51,114 nt of DNA from positions 1 through 51,114 of the forward strand of contig JAKQDD010000131.1 of NCBI GenBank assembly GCA_029556615.1, given 5' to 3'. Below are positions 46,591 to 51,114 of the stretch, piece after piece (within the stretch, counting starts at the first letter, position 1; each line of letters opens with the position of its first letter). The notes beneath the pieces were generated by a model, which made no database searches, had not been told where the DNA came from, and saw only the letters and a list, made by a program, of their open reading frames with translations. The DNA is from Verrucomicrobiota bacterium (lineage in GTDB: Bacteria > Verrucomicrobiota > Verrucomicrobiia > Limisphaerales > J093). Both the position numbers and the translations under genes were made by a program.

Positions 46591-47010
46591 TCACTCGGGC
46601 AGAAGGAGTCCGTGGAAGCCCGCTTCCACGAAATGACGGTCACTCGTGAGAGCGTCACGGATCTTCAGCTCCCGCATCACGACAAAGCTCGTGCAATCGG
46701 TGAAGGAATAGCCGTGATCGCTGTGCTTGCGGAACCACGCCTTGGCCGCCTCGAATCGATCCGGACCAACCCATTCGAGGCGGAACCCCGCACTGGCCTC
46801 CACCAATGCAAGCAACCGCAGGGCAGCGGCAGCCCCCGCCCTGGCTTTGGCAAGCGTGCAAGCCTCGTCCAGAATGTAGTCCGTGAGGACCAACCGGCCG
46901 CCGGCGGACACCCTCGAGAGGACCCATTGCTGCGCCCTCGCCTGCAGTGGATCACGACGGTCCGCCAAGGCGTAGAGACCCGACGTATCAGTGAACAGGT
47001 CCCGCGCCAT
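46591..47010 (-). CDS. vapC: VapC-type PIN toxin
   Basis: The 139-residue PIN protein begins LFTDTSGLYALAD with the first Asp, has ILDEACTL with the Glu and SFTDCTSFVVM and DALTSDRHF with later acidic residues. VapC toxins cut tRNA or rRNA. It overlaps the antitoxin gene by 23 bp. Confidence 0.85.
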   Translation of the reverse strand: MARDLFTDTSGLYALADRRDPLQARAQQWVLSRVSAGGRLVLTDYILDEACTLAKARAGAAAALRLLALVEASAGFRLEWVGPDRFEAAKAWFRKHSDHGYSFTDCTSFVVMRELKIRDALTSDRHFVEAGFHGLLLPE

Positions 47011-47254
47011 AGACGATCTCGTCCATGTCCCTGTTCGTCAGCGGGCCTCCCGGCCCGTCGAAAGCGTAATCGTCGAGGTGAAACAAAGGGTCGGCAGGCA
47101 GAAGCCCGAGGCGCGGCGTGACGTCGGCAGGCACCAGACGTGCCACGGGCTTCCCAGCCCTCGCGACGATGATGCGCTCCCCCCTCTCAACCCGCGCCAG
47201 CAACTTCGAGAAATGCGTCTTCGCCTCGTGTACATTGACCATGGTCGCCGACAT
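46988..47254 (-). CDS. Phd/YefM-family antitoxin
   Basis: The 88-residue protein has the VNVHEAKTHFSKLLARVERGE and IIVARAGKPVARLVP motifs of the Phd/YefM DNA-binding fold. The C-terminal part would bind the VapC toxin encoded just downstream. The start is the ATG at 47254, or the one 4 codons on. Confidence 0.85.
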   Translation of the reverse strand: MSATMVNVHEAKTHFSKLLARVERGERIIVARAGKPVARLVPADVTPRLGLLPADPLFHLDDYAFDGPGGPLTNRDMDEIVYGAGPVH

Positions 47255-47404
47255 GAGCCCAGATTAGTCCATTCCATTAGTCCAGTCAAGGAGCTGCCGG
47301 GAGGGGCTTGAATCTCATGAAAGGCCACAGGGCGTTCCGCCGGGCGAACGCTATCCCAACCGACGTGATGTTGGTTTCCCCACGCTCTGGGCGCGGTCTT
47401 GCCT

Positions 47405-47454
47405 GAGCTCGGATTCCCGGTTCATCGCTTCAATGATGAGCAATCCGAGCTCAG
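47405..47454. repeat. 12 bp perfect inverted repeat
   Basis: TGAGCTCGGATT (47405-47416) faces AATCCGAGCTCA (47443-47454) across 26 bases. It lies between the antitoxin start and the end of the convergent-side DUF1080 gene and may terminate the latter. The rest of 47255-47553 shows no firm gene. Confidence 0.6.
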
Positions 47455-47553
47455 TGGTCCAACTCACAAATAAGACCACGTGCCCCGTCGCTGCAAATTG
47501 GACCACCAAGGTCATGGCGGATCGCAGCGCCCCCGCCCCCGGAAGGCCCGGCA

Positions 47554-48306
47554 TCACGGCACCCGCCGCCACTGGATGTTCCGGAGCGCAGCCGTCGTCT
47601 GGTAGGTGGCGATCCCGAAGGGCTGGTTCATCTCGATCTCGCCCGGTCGGACACTGAGCCGGCGCTCCTCGAGCTTCACGTCCACCATCGCCTTGTCGTC
47701 GATCCAGGCTTCGAGCTTCGCCGCCGTGACGCGCACCCGGATCCGATACCATCGGTTCGACTCGAATTCCTTGTATTGGGTGGTCTCGTTCAGCGAGGCA
47801 TCGTTGCCGTCGATACTCGAGATGCCAACGAGGCCGCCGCCCCACCCGCCCACAATCAAACTGCAGCAGGCGTCACCCACGCGAAACGTCAAGCCACAGA
47901 AAAAATCGCTGCCACTGGTCTTCATGGCATCCAGCGACATCTCATAGCCGGTCTTGGGAATGTCGTTCGTCTTGAGCAGGTTCACCCCCGTGAGCATGGC
48001 CCCCATCTCGAGCACCAGATTGCCGTCCTTGACCGCAACATCACCGTGCCCGGCAAAGTCCGTGACCTTCCAGCCCTCGAGGCTTTTCCCGTCGAACAAC
48101 ACCTTCCAGCCCTCGCCCTCCGGCGGCTTCAGCGGCGTGGGGCCCTTGTCGGGCGTTGCCATCGCCGCAGGCTGGGAGGCCTTCTCAGCCTGCGCCTCGG
48201 CAGCCCGGGCTTCCAAACCGCACACCAAAACCGCGAGACTCGCGGCCGCCAACGCCCCGCGCCACGCACCACAGCCGGCAACGCACCCACGGAATGTCGT
48301 TTTCAT
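47554..48306 (-). CDS. secreted DUF1080 protein
   Basis: A signal peptide (to about residue 36) is followed by a DUF1080 domain with WKVLFDGKSLEGWKVTDF, NLVLEMGAML, MSLDAMKTSGSDFFCGLTF and WYRIRVRVTAAKLEAWID. It differs clearly from the DUF1080 lipoprotein at 17322. Possible role in keto-sugar hydrolysis. Repeat copy F lies 13 bases upstream. Confidence 0.85.
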   Translation of the reverse strand: MKTTFRGCVAGCGAWRGALAAASLAVLVCGLEARAAEAQAEKASQPAAMATPDKGPTPLKPPEGEGWKVLFDGKSLEGWKVTDFAGHGDVAVKDGNLVLEMGAMLTGVNLLKTNDIPKTGYEMSLDAMKTSGSDFFCGLTFRVGDACCSLIVGGWGGGLVGISSIDGNDASLNETTQYKEFESNRWYRIRVRVTAAKLEAWIDDKAMVDVKLEERRLSVRPGEIEMNQPFGIATYQTTAALRNIQWRRVP

Positions 48307-48318
48307 TGGATTCACTCT

Positions 48319-48420
48319 AGTCCTCGACTTGTGAAAGTCGATGCGATTCGGTCAAGTTTGGCCCCTGCCGTTCCAGGCCTCCCCACCTTCCGTCGAGGAC
48401 TCTCCATGAGCGAGGCGCGG
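48319..48420 (-). repeat. dispersed two-hairpin repeat, copy F (inverted, 3' half)
   Basis: Read on the minus strand it matches the 3' half of the family: CGCGCCTCGCTCATGGAGAG, then TGGAACGGCAGGGGCC and ACAAGTCGAGGACT. The stem TCGAGGACT (48393-48401) pairs with AGTCCTCGA (48319-48327). It sits in the divergent region between the DUF1080 and ceramidase-like genes. Confidence 0.75.
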
Positions 48421-48465
48421 AAAGAAGTCGCATCGGGCTCCAAACTCAGTTCCAATCCGGCCGTC

Positions 48466-49992
48466 ATGAAACTCCCTCGCTGGATACGCCGGCTCATGGC
48501 GATCGCCCTGGGACTCGCGCTCGCCGCGCTCGCCCTCCTCCTGGCACGGGCCGCCTACGCGCTCCGCGATCGCAGCCCCGGATACACCGTCGCCCTCGAT
48601 GTCAACGGCCAGACGCCCGCCGCAGAACCCCGACCTCTCGAGGCCGGCTTCGGCCGGGTCCGCATCAACCCCGACCTCTCGGATCCACGGCGCCCCGTCT
48701 GGCTGGCCGGGTTCTCCCAAAACCGCGCGGCAACCTCGCAACACGACGACCTCTGGGCCGCCGCGTGCGTCTTCGATGACGGCCGCTCCCGCTTCGGCAT
48801 CGTCGCGCTCGACGCTATCGGCTTGTTCCACGACGACGTCGTCGCGGTCCGCCGCCGGCTGCCACCCGAATGGAAACTGGATTACACCATCGTCTGCTCC
48901 ACCCACAACCACTCGACCCCTGACCTCATGGGCCTCTGGGGCCCCAACTTCCTCCGTTCCGGAGTCGACCCCCGCTATCGCGAACAGGTCAAGGCCGCCT
49001 GCGTGCAGGCCCTCGGCGAGGCAATCGCCGCACGACAACCCGTCCGCATCGCGTTCCACGAAATCCCTGTGCCCCCAGCCGGGATCGTCACCGACACCCG
49101 CAAGCCCGAAATCTACGATTCGGACCTGCGCCTCCTCCACTGCGTCCGCGTCCGTGATGGCACCACGGCCGGCACGGTCGTGAATTGGGGGAACCACCCG
49201 GAGACCGTCTGGGGCGGCAACACCGAGATCACGTCGGATTTCTGCGGATACCTCCGCGACGCCCTCGCCGAGGGCATCCGCTGGGACGGTCGCGTGCTGG
49301 CGGAAGGAGTCGGCGGCATCCATGTCTTCGTGAATGGCGCCGTGGGCGGCCTCATGACCACCTCACCCCGCATCACCGTCCGCGACCCGTACCTCGAGCA
49401 GGATTTCCAGAAACCATCGCACGACAAAGCACGCGCCGTGGGACATCAGCTCGTCTCCCGGATCCTGCCGCGCCTGCGCGACACCAACACAGCGTTCGTT
49501 ACCTATGCGCCAATCGGCATCCGCGCTCGCACGGTCGATCTCCCCGTCAACAACCCCCTGTTCCTGCTGGCGCCCATCCTCGGCTTGATCGACCGCGGAC
49601 ATGTCCGCTGGCAAACCCTGCGCACCGAGGTCGCCCTTGTGACCCTCGGGGACGCCTCCTTTGCCTGCCTGCCCGGTGAAGTCTATCCCGAGATCGTGAA
49701 CGGCGGCATCGAGCGCGCCCCGGGTGGCGATTTCGACCTCGATCCGGTCGAGGTGCCGCCAATCCGCGCGCTCATGCCCGGCAAGATCCAGTTCGTTCTG
49801 GGACTCGCCAACGACGAGATCGGCTACATCATCCCCAAGAGCGAGTGGGACCGGCGCCCACCCTATTTGTACGGCGCGGCGAAACGAGTCTACGGCGAGA
49901 TCAACTCGCTCGGGCCGGAAACTGCCCCACGGCTGCACCAGGCCTTCCGAGACCTCTCCCGCGATAATCCTAACTCGTTGTCCAACAAATAG
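48466..49992 (+). CDS. neutral/alkaline ceramidase-like exported protein
   Basis: An N-terminal membrane segment (LMAIALGLALAALALLLARAAYAL) precedes a ceramidase-N-like domain of about 460 residues with GFGRVRINPD, IVALDAIGLF, the CSTHNHSTPD zinc-type motif, VVNWGNHPE and CLPGEVYPEI. It may hydrolyse an amide in a lipid or a cell-wall compound. The ATG at 48466 is preferred; the upstream ATG at 48406 lies inside repeat copy F. Confidence 0.8.
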   Translation: MKLPRWIRRLMAIALGLALAALALLLARAAYALRDRSPGYTVALDVNGQTPAAEPRPLEAGFGRVRINPDLSDPRRPVWLAGFSQNRAATSQHDDLWAAACVFDDGRSRFGIVALDAIGLFHDDVVAVRRRLPPEWKLDYTIVCSTHNHSTPDLMGLWGPNFLRSGVDPRYREQVKAACVQALGEAIAARQPVRIAFHEIPVPPAGIVTDTRKPEIYDSDLRLLHCVRVRDGTTAGTVVNWGNHPETVWGGNTEITSDFCGYLRDALAEGIRWDGRVLAEGVGGIHVFVNGAVGGLMTTSPRITVRDPYLEQDFQKPSHDKARAVGHQLVSRILPRLRDTNTAFVTYAPIGIRARTVDLPVNNPLFLLAPILGLIDRGHVRWQTLRTEVALVTLGDASFACLPGEVYPEIVNGGIERAPGGDFDLDPVEVPPIRALMPGKIQFVLGLANDEIGYIIPKSEWDRRPPYLYGAAKRVYGEINSLGPETAPRLHQAFRDLSRDNPNSLSNK

Positions 49993-50015
49993 TTGAGAAA
50001 CTCAAAAAAAAGTCC

Positions 50016-50043
50016 TTGCAGAGCGCTGACGCCTGTTTACACT
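50016..50043 (+). promoter_or_regulatory. promoter of the PEP-CTERM gene
   Basis: TTGCAG (50016-50021) and TACACT (50038-50043) are 16 bases apart. An A-tract (about 50004-50011) just upstream could act as an UP element. The leader before the start at 50140 holds two small hairpins (CTGAAAC/GTTTTAG and CCCC/GGGG). Confidence 0.55.
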
Positions 50044-50139
50044 CCCGCCCATAGCCTAAACAACAGACGAGCTGAAACAGGTGTTTTAGTCCCCTTCCAG
50101 GGGCAGACTATAGTAAGAACGAAGAGAAGGACCCAACCC

Positions 50140-50907
50140 ATGCAAACTGGAACCCGTTTGGTTGCAGCCTTGATCCTCGGGACGTCGATCGCGGTTTCGT
50201 TGAACGCCGCCTCGATCGTCAATATTGTCGAAACCGGCGGCAAGAACGAGGCCACGGACACCATCCCGGCAAAATGGAGTGGGCAGACGTGGACTGTCAC
50301 CGTGGCCGACGAGCCCGTTCCGGGTCTGATCGTGGGAGATTCCTACACCCTGGGCACGTTCGCCAGCGGAACGCCGATATTCGTGGACCGCAACCACCGG
50401 GTCCTGGACGATCCGTCCGTGGCGTACAGCCTTCCCGTACCTTCCTATCTCGTGGGCGGCGAGTACATCATGTCGGGCAACGATAACCGCGACATGGCGA
50501 GTTACCGCCTCGACGTGACGGTCAGTGCTCCCGTCACGGTCTACATGCTGATCGACAACCGGCTCTCCGACGGCGACAACGCGACGCCGCCAACCTTCGA
50601 CGCCACCCACATGCAGTGGATCGTGGATCAAGGTTGGGCTGCCACGGACAACGGCCTCAATCGCTTCAGCAATTCCGCTGTCCCCGACGAGGTCGCCGTT
50701 GATGAGGGCTCAAACGGCGATATCCAACAATGGTATTCAGTCTACAGCAAGGACTTCGACGCCGGCACGTTCACCTTGCTCCAAGCCGACAACGCAGGCC
50801 GCAACATGTATGGGGCCGTCGTCGTGACCATTCCCGAGCCTTCGGTGCTCGCCCTGCTCGCCCTCGGCGGCCTCGGCCTCGCCGCGGCGTTGCGCCGTCG
50901 CTCCTAG
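50140..50907 (+). CDS. PEP-CTERM sorted exported protein
   Basis: A signal peptide (about residues 1-24) opens this 255-residue protein, and the C-terminus is a PEP-CTERM tail: VTIPEPSVLALLALGGLGL, then RRRS. The tail directs processing by exosortase and attachment at the surface or in the matrix. The middle is unknown. The gene has its own promoter and a strong terminator. Confidence 0.88.
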   Translation: MQTGTRLVAALILGTSIAVSLNAASIVNIVETGGKNEATDTIPAKWSGQTWTVTVADEPVPGLIVGDSYTLGTFASGTPIFVDRNHRVLDDPSVAYSLPVPSYLVGGEYIMSGNDNRDMASYRLDVTVSAPVTVYMLIDNRLSDGDNATPPTFDATHMQWIVDQGWAATDNGLNRFSNSAVPDEVAVDEGSNGDIQQWYSVYSKDFDAGTFTLLQADNAGRNMYGAVVVTIPEPSVLALLALGGLGLAAALRRRS

Positions 50908-50938
50908 TTTCCTCCCCGTCAAGCGAGTTCACCCGTTC

Positions 50939-50967
50939 ACGGCCGGCGCGCACCCCGCGCCGGCCGT
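50939..50967 (+). terminator. strong GC-rich hairpin terminator
   Basis: ACGGCCGGCGCG (50939-50950) pairs perfectly with 50956-50967 over a 5-base loop, followed by TTCCGTTTCC. It lies 32 bases after the PEP-CTERM gene. Confidence 0.75.
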
Positions 50968-51008
50968 TCCGTTTCCTAGTGTGGTGTCCCTCAAATGGAT
51001 GGACATTC

Positions 51009-51110
51009 GCGGCCAGGAGTTTTGCCGCCAGACAAGGCGCGAGCGACGAGCATATCCGCAGAGATCTGTGAGAAGCGAGCAACGCCGTCTGGTGGCAAAA
51101 GAACGGCCGC
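51009..51110. repeat. long imperfect palindrome at window end
   Basis: The arm TTTTGCCGCCAGAC...GGCG (51020-51039) faces CGCCGTCTGGTGGCAAAA (51083-51100), and outer GCGGCC and GGCCGC (51009-51014, 51105-51110) extend the stem. It may be a repeat element; its full extent is cut by the window. Confidence 0.55.
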
Positions 51111-51114
51111 CCAA

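Overview
The window is a GC-rich chromosomal segment that looks like a member of the Verrucomicrobiota. The evidence is a PEP-CTERM protein, a secreted WPQWLGP-type PQQ-propeller protein, two DUF1080 proteins, a formylglycine-type sulfatase, TIM-barrel 'epimerases' with export signals, a Tat-signal aminotransferase and a Phd/VapC pair. No rRNA gene or named marker fixes the species, so this is inference from gene style.

Positions 1-11150 are accessory. They hold an Mrr-type endonuclease with a topoisomerase zinc finger, a GIY-YIG protein, and a divergent module made of a large methyltransferase-HNH-S24 fusion facing NurA and a HerA-like ATPase. These are followed by a DUF4143 ATPase, an integrase remnant and an AbrB/PIN toxin-antitoxin pair. 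The divergent module is the best candidate for an undescribed system. The fusion keeps the LexA-type Ser/Lys dyad and has an Ala-Gly bond at the expected place. The HerA partner keeps its barrel, Walker B and sensor regions but has no visible Walker A.

Positions 11150-20950 carry a sulfatase (with a DinB fragment in frame upstream), a TIM-barrel protein, an AspT-like antiporter, a PQQ-propeller protein, a DUF1080 lipoprotein, a lytic transglycosylase and priA. Positions 21162-30404 are a respiratory operon, nuoBCDEFGHI, running into folC; a tRNA-Gln gene lies antisense between nuoE and nuoF. nuoA and nuoJ-N are not in the window.

Positions 30466-35853 read leftward as VTC polyphosphate polymerase, DUF4956 membrane protein, HlyD-like adaptor and clpB. 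Positions 35985-49992 hold a dipeptide epimerase, a membrane protein, an acetolactate-synthase-like enzyme, signal peptidase I, several exported proteins, a toxin-antitoxin pair and a ceramidase-like protein. The window ends with a PEP-CTERM gene that has its own promoter and terminator.

A dispersed structured repeat of about 180 bp, built from two adjacent stem-loops, occurs six times between 15621 and 48420 in both orientations. It supplies the stop region of one gene and a misleading start codon for another.
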